Assembly: GCA_003972845.1 (NCBI GenBank)
Contig: QOAV01000125.1
Coordinates: 1-7,613, forward strand
Length of the DNA stretch: 7,613 nucleotides
Direction: 5' to 3'
DNA from: Gammaproteobacteria bacterium
Lineage (GTDB): Bacteria > Pseudomonadota > Gammaproteobacteria > QOAV01
In this document: positions 1-5,820 of the stretch, one piece after another
How the letters are laid out: each line of letters begins with the position of its first letter
Position numbering within the stretch: the first letter of the stretch is position 1
Program-made: the position numbers and the translations under genes
The notes under the pieces: model-generated
What the model was told of the DNA's origin: nothing
Database searches by the model: none
The model's input: the letters and a program-made list of their open reading frames with translations, nothing else

Positions 1-201
1 GGATTTACCCGAGCCGTTCTGACCAACGATGCCCACTGTGGTGCCTTTTTCCACCGTGAAGCTGATATCCCTGGTGGCCCAGAATTCCTTGTAATAACGC
101 CGATTTCTGAATATGGCCTGCAGCAGGCGGTGATGCGGCTTGCGGTAGATCTGGTAGCACTTCGACAAGTCGCTGATCTGGATGGCTGGACTGTTTTCCA
201 T
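1..201 (-). CDS. Wzt-type polysaccharide-export ABC transporter ATP-binding protein (N-terminal part, cut by window edge)
   Basis: This is the N-terminal 67 residues of an ABC ATPase. Translation on the minus strand gives a start MENSPAIQISDLSKCYQIYR, then a stretch rich in Arg, His and Tyr (residues 20-37), and a Walker A P-loop GQNGSGKS at residues 60-67, where the window ends. The 'Y-x-I-Y-R-K-P' insertion and 'K-E-F-W-A-T-R-D-I-S-F' before the P-loop are typical of the Wzt/TagH group. In that family the ATPase pairs with a Wzm permease to move undecaprenyl-linked O-antigen, capsule or teichoic-acid chains across the inner membrane. Two family 2 glycosyltransferases lie immediately upstream on the same strand, which fits that role. 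I chose the ATG at 201 because homologues begin close to the 'AIQISDLSKCY' strand. The in-frame GTG at 267 and TTG at 258 are possible but would add an unusual leader, and no strong Shine-Dalgarno decides between them. The permease and the rest of the protein are outside the window. Confidence 0.85.
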   Translation of the reverse strand, partial: MENSPAIQISDLSKCYQIYRKPHHRLLQAIFRNRRYYKEFWATRDISFTVEKGTTVGIVGQNGSGKS

Positions 202-286
202 GGGCTGGCTCAGCGCAGTTTCCGGGATGAAGAAAGTATCGCCATGGTCAGGCGACAATACCAGCACGCGCGGTCGCTATCATTGG

Positions 287-303
287 CCCGTAGTGATAAC
301 GGG
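287..303 (-). repeat. Small inverted repeat between glycosyltransferase and ABC ATPase genes
   Basis: CCCGT (287-291) and ACGGG (299-303) form a perfect 5-bp stem around a 7-base loop, in the 121-base gap between the glycosyltransferase stop codon (323) and the ABC ATPase start (201). No T-run follows it on either strand, so it is not a normal intrinsic terminator. It may be chance or a weak RNA structure in the operon leader of the ATPase. The rest of this gap shows no recognisable gene. Confidence 0.3.
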
Positions 304-322
304 TTGTGCTGCAAACGAAGCC

Positions 323-1315
323 TCACAGCGAAAAAGCCTTCAGGCGGTTTCTGATCAGTTGCAACAGGCTGATTTCCGGCCAATCGTTGCTCAATAAACT
401 GTGCATTTCCTTTTTACTCAACCGGGGTTGCGCCGTCTGTCTTTTTTTGATGCTGGAAGGCAGATTCTTGATCGCCGCCAGGGTGCCTCTGATATATGGT
501 CCGGGGCGATTATAAGCCAAATAGTAGAAAAACCAGCCATAGATCAGCGAATGAATGTGCCGCGCCAGTACCGACATCGGAAAGTTCTTCATAAACAGGG
601 TGGGGCGGTTTCTGGCGATGAAAAAAACGTAGCGATCGTGGGGAAAGCTGCTGCCGTGGCCGATGTGCTGGACGATTGCCGACGGAATGTACCTGCATGA
701 GCCGCCGTTCAATCGCATTCTGAGGCCAAGATCGATGTCTTCCAGGTACAGAAAAAACGATTCGTCGAACAGCCCGGCGCTGATCAGAGCGTCTTTGCGG
801 TAAAGAGCTGCGCCAGCACAAGGTGAAAACACTTCGATTTGTCGGTCAAAATCGCTGGCCGGTTGCCCGTGCCCGCGTTTAAACGTACCGCCGCGCCAGG
901 TCAGTATATCACCGGCATCATCAATCACCGCGTTGTCCTGCATTTGTACCATTTTCGAGGCCAGCATCGTTACCGACTCGGGTGCGTTATCCATGGCAGC
1001 GGCCAGCTCGCCCAGCCAGTCCGGATCAGCGACAGTGTCGTTATTGAGCAGGGCAATAGAGGGTGAATTGCTGGCTGTTATGCCGGCATTGCAGGCCGCG
1101 CCGAAGCCCTGATTGCTGCCTGTTTCGATGATATCGACTTCGGGATAGTTTTTTCGGATGAAAGCTACTGAATCATCTTCCGAGCCGTTGTCGACCACGA
1201 TCACGGCGAAATCGCCAAAGGTCTGGGCGCGCAAGGCGTCCAGGCATTTGCCCAGATGGTCGAGACCGTTCCAGTTGGGGATGACGACAGTGATTTTTTT
1301 TACGGGTGAAGCCAT
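323..1315 (-). CDS. Family 2 glycosyltransferase (rhamnosyltransferase-like), surface polysaccharide synthesis
   Basis: A 330-residue GT-A-fold glycosyltransferase, predicted to transfer a sugar from a nucleotide donor to a growing lipid-linked glycan at the cytoplasmic face of the inner membrane. The N-terminal strand ITVVIPNWNG (residues 8-17), VVDNGSEDDS (40-49), SNQGFGAACNAGI (67-79) and ALLNNDT (88-94) are the usual nucleotide-sugar-binding signatures. NND at 91-93 takes the place of the DxD metal motif. FLYLEDIDLGLRM (188-200) carries the Glu-Asp-x-Asp acceptor-side motif with the likely catalytic base. A hydrophobic stretch near 247-268, after the RNR motif (235-237), suggests membrane association, and the tail is basic. 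The overall pattern resembles the WbbL/rhamnosyltransferase subgroup, but sugar and acceptor cannot be told from sequence. The ATG follows the stop of the preceding glycosyltransferase by 3 bases, so the two are probably cotranscribed and translationally coupled. The Wzt-like ATPase lies downstream. Confidence 0.88.
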   Translation of the reverse strand: MASPVKKITVVIPNWNGLDHLGKCLDALRAQTFGDFAVIVVDNGSEDDSVAFIRKNYPEVDIIETGSNQGFGAACNAGITASNSPSIALLNNDTVADPDWLGELAAAMDNAPESVTMLASKMVQMQDNAVIDDAGDILTWRGGTFKRGHGQPASDFDRQIEVFSPCAGAALYRKDALISAGLFDESFFLYLEDIDLGLRMRLNGGSCRYIPSAIVQHIGHGSSFPHDRYVFFIARNRPTLFMKNFPMSVLARHIHSLIYGWFFYYLAYNRPGPYIRGTLAAIKNLPSSIKKRQTAQPRLSKKEMHSLLSNDWPEISLLQLIRNRLKAFSL

Positions 1316-1318
1316 GGT

Positions 1319-2197
1319 TTACTGTTCGCTGAAGCCGCCAAAGCGACCCTTCAATCCGTGATAGATGCCCACCAGTATGAGCTGGGCAGAGTCTTTCTGC
1401 TGCATGCGCCACGCCGACCAGGCATGACGCAGATGCCGGTACATCCAGTAGGGAAACAGCACCGGCAACAGGGCCAGCCGGTGTTTGCGGATGTAGAGGT
1501 AGCGGTTCCTCACGGTATAATAGGTATACAGCGTGGCGCGGTTATCTGACGAAATCCCGAGATCATGGCGAGCTTTTGCATGTGGGTCGATGACGATGCG
1601 CTGGCCGGGCAACTGGCGCTGTATGCGCTTGCATATATCAGCGATTTCTCCACTGAAAAAATAGTCCTCGTCCAGCAGCCCGACCTTGCCGAGAACGCTG
1701 ACGCGAAACAAAGCCACGGTTCCGGATACATAATCGACGTCGTAGGTCTGGTTGGAGTCGAGCGGGCTGGAGTAGTGACTGATATAGTGCAGGCCAATGT
1801 CCCGTCCGCCAGCATTCTGCAGACGCAGGCCGTCGCCATCGTAGATCAGTGGGCCGGCGACAGCGACGCTCGGGTCTTTCTCCATGGTTTCCGCCAGTGT
1901 GGAATAATCCGCTTCCGTGATTCTCGCATCGTTGTTGAGCAGCAGGATGGCCTCATGGCTATCGGAAATTGCATCACGCATGCCCACATTGTTTCCGCCG
2001 CTGTAACCCCGGTTGCGGTCGTTGATGATCAAAGTCACGCCAGTCAGTTCGCGCAGCGCCTCGACATCGGCAGGGGCGGATGCATTGTCTACCACATAAA
2101 TGGTTTGCGGAGGTGCGGTCCATGCTTGCAGACTGCGGACGCAGTCAGCCGTTTCCGTTGCATTGTTCCAGTTCAGGATGATGGCTGCGGTACGCAT
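1319..2197 (-). CDS. Family 2 glycosyltransferase, surface polysaccharide synthesis
   Basis: A 292-residue family 2 glycosyltransferase of GT-A fold, distinct in sequence from its downstream neighbour. Recognisable elements are AAIILNWNN (4-12), YVVDNAS (34-40), NRGYSGGNNVGM (62-73) and LLLNNDA (85-91), with NND at 88-90 as the DxD equivalent. SGTVALFR (158-165) and DEDYFFSGEIADICKR (176-191) form the acceptor-side part. In most relatives this last motif reads E-D-x-D; here it is E184-I-A-D187, so the Asp right after the Glu is missing. A hydrophobic, aromatic segment near 241-253 may touch the membrane. The ATG is preceded by a GAGA purine run about 8 bases upstream. The gene starts 47 bases after the efp stop and ends 3 bases before the next glycosyltransferase. 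It probably adds one sugar of an O-antigen or exopolysaccharide repeat; donor and linkage are unknown. Confidence 0.87.
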   Translation of the reverse strand: MRTAAIILNWNNATETADCVRSLQAWTAPPQTIYVVDNASAPADVEALRELTGVTLIINDRNRGYSGGNNVGMRDAISDSHEAILLLNNDARITEADYSTLAETMEKDPSVAVAGPLIYDGDGLRLQNAGGRDIGLHYISHYSSPLDSNQTYDVDYVSGTVALFRVSVLGKVGLLDEDYFFSGEIADICKRIQRQLPGQRIVIDPHAKARHDLGISSDNRATLYTYYTVRNRYLYIRKHRLALLPVLFPYWMYRHLRHAWSAWRMQQKDSAQLILVGIYHGLKGRFGGFSEQ

Positions 2198-2244
2198 GAA
2201 AAATCTCGGGTGCGGTTGCCGGCCGGGCCGTTACTCGCCAGACG

Positions 2245-2811
2245 TCAGTCCTTGGCCCGCTCCACATACTCGCCCGTTTGCGTATTGACCTTGATGCGGT
2301 CGCCGGCGTTGATGAATTGCGGCACGGTGACCACGAGGCCGGTTTCCAGTTTGGCCGGTTTGCCGGAGCTGGTGGCGGTCTGGCCTTTGATCGAGGCTTC
2401 GGTGTCGACAATTTCCAGTATGACGTTGGCGGGGAATTCGATGCCGATGGGGCGGTCGTTGTGAAAATTGACCTGCACTTCGATGTTGGGTATGAGGAAG
2501 CCGGCCTGGTCTTCCAGGTCATTGCCGGGAACAGTGAGCTGTTCGAAGTTTTCCATGTCCATGAAAACGAAATCTTCGCCGTCGGCATAGAGGTACTGCA
2601 TCTGGCGCGGTTCCACATGAGCCTTTTCCACCTTGTCCTCGGAACGGAAGCGCTCATTGAGCTTGGTGCCCTCGGCGATTTCCTTCATTTCCACTTGCAT
2701 GAAAGCGCCGCCCTTGCCGGGTTTGACATGCTGGGTCTTGAGTACGCGCCAAAGCTTGCCATTATATTCGATCAGATTGCCGACGCGGATGTCAAAAGCG
2801 GACATTTTCAT
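2245..2811 (-). CDS. efp: Translation elongation factor P
   Basis: A full-length EF-P of 188 residues. EF-P binds between the ribosomal P and E sites and helps peptide-bond formation at polyproline stretches. The N-terminal KOW-like domain (about 1-66) contains HVKPGKGGAF at residues 28-37. The loop-tip residue is Lys33, the position that in many bacteria is beta-lysylated by EpmA/EpmB; it is not the Arg of the rhamnosylated EarP type. The central OB domain (about 70-130) includes LYADGEDFVFMD, and the C-terminal OB domain (about 132-188) ends with the conserved D-R-I-K-V-x-T-x-T-G-E-Y motif. The segment KLWRVLKTQHVKPGKGGAFMQVEMKEI, which continues into EGTKLNERFRSED, reads like alphaproteobacterial EF-P rather than E. 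coli EF-P. The first ATG (2811) is preferred over the one two codons later because an AAGAGA purine run lies about 8 bases before it. The gene is divergent from uvrC and points into the glycosyltransferase genes, with which it may share a transcript. Confidence 0.97.
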   Translation of the reverse strand: MKMSAFDIRVGNLIEYNGKLWRVLKTQHVKPGKGGAFMQVEMKEIAEGTKLNERFRSEDKVEKAHVEPRQMQYLYADGEDFVFMDMENFEQLTVPGNDLEDQAGFLIPNIEVQVNFHNDRPIGIEFPANVILEIVDTEASIKGQTATSSGKPAKLETGLVVTVPQFINAGDRIKVNTQTGEYVERAKD

Positions 2812-2827
2812 GGGTTGGTCTCTTCAC

Positions 2828-2856
2828 TTGAGTTCGTTAAGGTGGCAGATTCTAGG
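2828..2856 (+). promoter_or_regulatory. Possible weak sigma-70 promoter of uvrC
   Basis: TTGAGT (2828-2833) and TCTAGG (2851-2856) are 17 bases apart on the plus strand. The -35 begins with the conserved TTGA, but the -10 matches only 3 of 6 positions. A start near 2862 would leave about 20 to 28 bases of leader before the candidate uvrC starts at 2881 and 2890. It would also rule out the in-frame GTG at 2842. The -10 lies on top of the efp -10 on the opposite strand. Confidence 0.3.
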
Positions 2857-2877
2857 GCCAGCCGCCCCCGAGGTAAA
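2849..2877 (-). promoter_or_regulatory. Predicted sigma-70 promoter of efp
   Basis: On the minus strand, TTTACC (-35, 2877-2872) and TAGAAT (-10, 2854-2849) are separated by 17 bases. The -10 matches the consensus at 5 of 6 positions and the -35 at 4 of 6. Transcription would begin near 2842, giving a leader of about 30 bases that contains the AAGAGA ribosome-binding site before the efp ATG at 2811. It overlaps the predicted uvrC promoter on the other strand. Confidence 0.6.
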
Positions 2878-2890
2878 ACAATTTCTGCCG
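2870..2890 (+). promoter_or_regulatory. uvrC ribosome-binding site and start-codon region
   Basis: GAGGT (2870-2874) is the only good Shine-Dalgarno sequence before uvrC. From GAGG there are 7 bases to an in-frame ATT at 2881 and 16 bases to the in-frame GTG at 2890. The normal spacing of 5 to 9 bases favours ATT, a rare but real start codon in infC and pcnB of E. coli. No ATG or TTG lies in this frame between 2821 and 2890; the only other candidate is the GTG at 2842, which has no good ribosome-binding site. Confidence 0.45.
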
Positions 2891-4695
2891 TGTCGTTTGA
2901 TGCCCAACAGTTTCTGAAAACCGTGTCGCGCTCTCCCGGCGTCTATCAGATGAAAAATGATGCGGGTGAAACCCTCTATGCGGGCAAGGCGAAAAACCTG
3001 CACAACCGTCTGCAGAGCTATTTCCGGCCATCCGGCATGGCGCCCAAAACCGCTGCCATGATGCGCCATGTAACCGCTATCGAAACCACCGTTACCCATA
3101 CGGAAAACGAGGCCCTGTTGCTGGAATCGAACCTGATCAAGAGTCTCAGGCCGAAATACAACATATTGCTCAGGGACGACAAGTCCTATCCGTATATATT
3201 GCTCACCAGCGACGAATTTCCGCGTTTTGTCTTATATCGAGGTGCCAGGAAGAAAGAAGGGCGCTATTTCGGCCCGTTTCCCAGCGCTGGCGCCGCCCAT
3301 GAATTCCTTAATCATGTCATCAGGGTGTTCAGCCTGCGCCAGTGCGAGGACAGTTATTTCAAACATCGTTCACGGCCCTGTCTGCAATACCAGATTGAAC
3401 GTTGCACTGCGCCCTGCGTCGGTCTGATCGAGCGCTCCCGCTATCTCGAAGACGTGCGTCAGGCCGAGCTGTTTCTGGAAGGAAAGAGCCATACCCTGAT
3501 CAACGACCTGGTTAAAAAAATGGAACAGGCGTCAGCCGGACTGGCTTTTGAACAAGCTGCCGTGTTACGCGACCGCATCGCCCGGTTGCGGCGGGTGCAG
3601 GAAAAACAGTACATCGAATCGGCGCACGGCAATATGGACGTGATCGCCGTGGCCATGGAAGAACAAAAAGCCTGCGTGCATCTGACCTCTTTTCGTCAGG
3701 GCCGGAATTTCGGCGGCCGCAGCTGGTTTCCGAGGCTGGATCTGGCCCAGTCTCCAGCCCAACTCATGGCGGCTTTCCTGAAACAGCATTATCTGGAGCA
3801 TCCGCCGCCGCGTGAGGTGCTGGTCAGCATCGAGCCGGAAGATCGAGCGCTGATTGAAACCATGCTGTCTGAGCGCTCTGATTATGCCGTGCGCATCAAG
3901 CATCGCGTCAAGTCCGACCGGGCCCACTGGTTGCGCATGGCCAAAACCAACGCCAATGACGCCTTGCGCCTGCAACTTGCCAGTCAGGAAGCGCTGGACA
4001 ACCGTTACGATGCGCTGCAAACGGCGCTGGGTCTGGAGTCGCCGCCTGCGCGTATCGAATGTTTTGATATCAGCCATACCCAGGGTGAGGAAACAGTCGC
4101 CTCCTGTGTCGTGTTCGATCGTAACGGGGCGCGAAAATCAGACTACCGACGTTTCCGTATCCGCAACATTCAGGCCGGTGATGATTATGCCGCCATGCAG
4201 CAGGTGCTGGAGCGGCGTCTGAAGCGGGTAGAATCGGGCGAATTGAACATCCCCGACATATTGCTGATCGACGGCGGCAAGGGGCAGGTAGCGGCGGTCA
4301 GTGAAATAGTCGCCGCCATGGATGTGCCGCTGACCCGCATCATCGGCATTTCCAAGGGCCCGGAGCGCAGGGCCGGGATGGAAAAACTGGTGCTGCCTGA
4401 TCGTTCCGAGCCTGTTATATTGGGCCCCGATTCGCCCGCCCTGTTACTGCTGATGCAGGTAAGGGACGAGGCGCATCGTTTTGCCATTACCGGCCACCGC
4501 CAGGCGCGCGCCAAAAAGCGATCGACATCGCCGCTGGAAGGCATTACCGGCATCGGGCCGAAAAAGCGCCAGATGCTTCTGAAAAGCTTTGGCGGCCTGC
4601 AGGAAGTGAAACGAGCGGGCATTGATGACCTTGCCAGCGTACCCGGCATCAACCGCACACTGGCGCAAAAAATTTATGACGAACTGCATGGGTAA
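2890..4695 (+). CDS. uvrC: UvrABC excinuclease subunit C
   Basis: UvrC makes both incisions around bulky DNA lesions in nucleotide excision repair, after UvrB has been loaded by UvrA. From the GTG at 2890 it has 601 residues, close to the E. coli length. The GIY-YIG nuclease domain covers about 13-92: GVY 17-19, YAG 30-32 (YVG in most relatives), Arg40 and Glu79 in the catalytic positions. Cys152, 164, 172 and 176 match the four cysteines that bind the Fe-S cluster in this family. A UVR motif that contacts UvrB lies at about 194-228. The C-terminal RNase H-like nuclease domain has FDISH (Asp393, His396), LLIDGGKGQ (Asp461) and RDEAHRF (Asp526, His529). Tandem helix-hairpin-helix DNA-binding motifs lie at about 548-600. 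A PPP run sits at 305-307. Start choice is uncertain: ATT at 2881 would add three residues and has the better ribosome-binding site. pgsA follows after 9 bases, as in E. coli, but no uvrY is present upstream. Confidence 0.96.
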   Translation: MSFDAQQFLKTVSRSPGVYQMKNDAGETLYAGKAKNLHNRLQSYFRPSGMAPKTAAMMRHVTAIETTVTHTENEALLLESNLIKSLRPKYNILLRDDKSYPYILLTSDEFPRFVLYRGARKKEGRYFGPFPSAGAAHEFLNHVIRVFSLRQCEDSYFKHRSRPCLQYQIERCTAPCVGLIERSRYLEDVRQAELFLEGKSHTLINDLVKKMEQASAGLAFEQAAVLRDRIARLRRVQEKQYIESAHGNMDVIAVAMEEQKACVHLTSFRQGRNFGGRSWFPRLDLAQSPAQLMAAFLKQHYLEHPPPREVLVSIEPEDRALIETMLSERSDYAVRIKHRVKSDRAHWLRMAKTNANDALRLQLASQEALDNRYDALQTALGLESPPARIECFDISHTQGEETVASCVVFDRNGARKSDYRRFRIRNIQAGDDYAAMQQVLERRLKRVESGELNIPDILLIDGGKGQVAAVSEIVAAMDVPLTRIIGISKGPERRAGMEKLVLPDRSEPVILGPDSPALLLLMQVRDEAHRFAITGHRQARAKKRSTSPLEGITGIGPKKRQMLLKSFGGLQEVKRAGIDDLASVPGINRTLAQKIYDELHG

Positions 4696-4704
4696 AACAA
4701 CAAC

Positions 4705-5277
4705 ATGAAAGGACTGCCTAATCAGCTGACCATCCTCCGCATACTCATTATTCCGGTTTTCGTGCTGGCCTATTACATTCCCTGGGAATTCCGCCCATGG
4801 CTTACCGCCGGCCTGTTCCTGGTAGCCGCCATTACCGATGCCCTGGACGGCTATCTGGCAAGAAAATGGCAGCAGACGTCGGCCTTCGGCGCTTTTCTCG
4901 ATCCGGTGGCAGACAAGCTGGTGGTGGCCACGGCTCTGGTGCTGCTGGTGGCCAATCCCCTGGTGCAGGAAAAGGTCTGGGCGTTGCCGTTGCTGACCAT
5001 TACCGTGGCGGTGATCATCGGCCGTGAAATCGTTGTTTCCGCCTTGCGCGAATGGATGGCGGAGGCCGGCAGCCGCGCAACGGTGGCGGTATCCTGGATC
5101 GGCAAGTTCAAGACCGCGGCGCAGATGACCGCCATCACCCTGTTACTGTTCACCGACCAGAGCGGCGGCTGGCTGTTTCAGATCGGCGAGGCGCTGCTCT
5201 ATGTGGCCGGTTTTCTGACCCTCTGGTCCATGCTCAAATACCTGAAGGCGGCATGGCCAGCCCTTATGAAAAAATGA
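4705..5277 (+). CDS. pgsA: CDP-diacylglycerol--glycerol-3-phosphate 3-phosphatidyltransferase
   Basis: This integral inner-membrane enzyme makes phosphatidylglycerophosphate from CDP-diacylglycerol and glycerol 3-phosphate, the committed step to phosphatidylglycerol and cardiolipin. The protein has 190 residues, typical for the family. The CDP-alcohol phosphatidyltransferase signature D-x2-D-G-x2-A-R-x8-G-x3-D-x3-D is complete: Asp45, Asp48, Gly49, Ala52, Arg53, Gly62, Asp66 and Asp70. The N-terminus NQLTILRILIIP (6-17) is characteristic of PgsA, and several hydrophobic segments (about 8-25, 33-50, 72-83, 95-107, 135-147 and 160-178) agree with a multi-spanning membrane protein. The ATG follows the uvrC stop by 9 bases and has no clear Shine-Dalgarno, so translation is probably coupled to uvrC. 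The uvrC-pgsA pair and the following tRNA genes keep the E. coli order. Confidence 0.96.
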   Translation: MKGLPNQLTILRILIIPVFVLAYYIPWEFRPWLTAGLFLVAAITDALDGYLARKWQQTSAFGAFLDPVADKLVVATALVLLVANPLVQEKVWALPLLTITVAVIIGREIVVSALREWMAEAGSRATVAVSWIGKFKTAAQMTAITLLLFTDQSGGWLFQIGEALLYVAGFLTLWSMLKYLKAAWPALMKK

Positions 5278-5297
5278 CGCCCACCGGTTGATTGCGC

Positions 5298-5325
5298 TTG
5301 ACAGTGGGGGTGCGGTGCATACAAT
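5298..5325 (+). promoter_or_regulatory. Strong sigma-70 promoter for tRNA-Gly
   Basis: A perfect -35 TTGACA (5298-5303) and a -10 TACAAT (5320-5325, 5 of 6) are 16 bases apart. Initiation near 5332 would give a leader of only about 9 bases before the mature tRNA-Gly 5' end, as expected for a tRNA promoter. It lies 20 bases past the pgsA stop codon, so the tRNA does not depend on the uvrC-pgsA transcript. Confidence 0.8.
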
Positions 5326-5340
5326 ACCTGCTCCTCGCAA

Positions 5341-5416
<76 letters not shown>

Positions 5417-5422
5417 GATATG

Positions 5423-5453
5423 AAAAAGGGGAAAGCCTCGCTTTCCCCTTTTT
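5423..5453 (+). terminator. Intrinsic terminator between tRNA-Gly and tRNA-Cys
   Basis: A perfect 14-bp inverted repeat, AAAAAGGGGAAAGC (5423-5436) and GCTTTCCCCTTTTT (5440-5453), surrounds the 3-base loop CTC. Transcribed rightward it gives a GC-core hairpin followed by a U-run, the classic rho-independent form. It is flanked by A and T runs and therefore could also work leftward. It starts 7 bases after the CCA end of tRNA-Gly. Confidence 0.9.
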
Positions 5454-5460
5454 ATTATCT

Positions 5461-5491
5461 TTGACACACCGGGCGCAACGCCCCGCGTTAT
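5461..5491 (+). promoter_or_regulatory. Possible tRNA-Cys promoter with long spacer
   Basis: TTGACA (5461-5466) is a perfect -35, but no good -10 stands at the normal 16 to 18 bases. The best nearby hexamer is CGTTAT (5486-5491, 3 of 6) after 19 bases. The spacer holds a perfect dyad, GGGCG (5471-5475) and CGCCC (5479-5483), around loop CAA. The arrangement recalls long-spacer promoters of the MerR type, but this is inference only. A start near 5498 would fit the tRNA 5' end at 5502. Confidence 0.3.
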
Positions 5492-5501
5492 CTTGATTTC
5501 A

Positions 5502-5575
5502 GGCTGGATGGCAGAGTGGCTATGCAGCGGCCTGCAAAGCCGTGTACGCCGGTTCGACTCCGGCTCCAGCCTCCA
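5502..5575 (+). tRNA. cysT: tRNA-Cys (anticodon GCA)
   Basis: The cloverleaf is complete. Acceptor stem GGCTGGA (5502-5508) pairs with TCCAGCC (5565-5571), followed by discriminator T5572 and an encoded CCA (5573-5575). The anticodon stem GCGGC/GCCGT (5527-5531/5539-5543) surrounds loop CTGCAAA, with anticodon GCA at 5534-5536. The T-arm CCGG-TTCGACT-CCGG resembles that of E. coli tRNA-Cys. This is the only cysteine tRNA in the window and corresponds to cysT after glyW. The next E. coli gene of this cluster, leuZ, is not present here. Confidence 0.97.
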
Positions 5576-5614
5576 TTTTCCCTCTACAAAACAATGATTG
5601 ACCGACATGCGCTT

Positions 5615-5638
5615 GGCCAGCGTGCTGCCTGTTTTTTT
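5615..5638 (+). terminator. Probable intrinsic terminator after tRNA-Cys
   Basis: GGC-AG (5615-5620, with one bulged C) pairs with CT-GCC (5625-5629) around a 4-base loop, and TG plus seven T residues (5632-5638) follow. The stem is short and imperfect, but the long T-run 40 to 60 bases past the tRNA makes a terminator likely. Confidence 0.5.
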
Positions 5639-5820
5639 AATTCCGATACTTTCGCCATTCCTTATCAAAAAATTTTCGGGCTGGCCTGCTTCGTGAATGA
5701 TTCGGGCAGGTTGCGATGACAAGTAGTGCTGCGCAGACAATGTATGCTGTATAGTTCTGGTTCAGCTTCCTTATGGCAGGCATTACTACGGTGTACAAAA
5801 AATATAACTGATTGGTCTCG

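Noticed and set aside
2198..2244. GC-rich inverted repeats (GGCCGG-type) with a short T-run between efp and the glycosyltransferase, looked at as a terminator.
   Set aside because: The stem has almost no loop room, and the five T residues lie about 20 bases away, next to the glycosyltransferase ATG.
1565..2464. A 299-codon open frame on the plus strand.
   Set aside because: It is antisense to the glycosyltransferase and efp genes, which have clear family motifs. Its own translation shows no family motif that I recognise.
2278..2889. The uvrC frame stays open far upstream, across efp on the opposite strand, and could be read as an 805-residue protein.
   Set aside because: The extra N-terminal part is the antisense of efp, a well-conserved gene. 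UvrC homology starts only at about 2881-2900 and the ribosome-binding site lies at 2870.
3565..4077. A 170-codon minus-strand open frame inside uvrC, and a similar 157-codon one at 4185-4658.
   Set aside because: Both are shadows of the uvrC coding frame, which carries all expected motifs without interruption.
5471..5483. GGGCG-CAA-CGCCC hairpin considered as a terminator.
   Set aside because: It is followed by CGCG and not by a T-run, and a much better terminator stands just upstream.
5686..5710. CCTGC/GCAGG hairpin considered as a second terminator or riboswitch element.
   Set aside because: The stem is 5 bp plus two G-T pairs with a loop of about 11 bases and no T-run. No known riboswitch core is recognisable.
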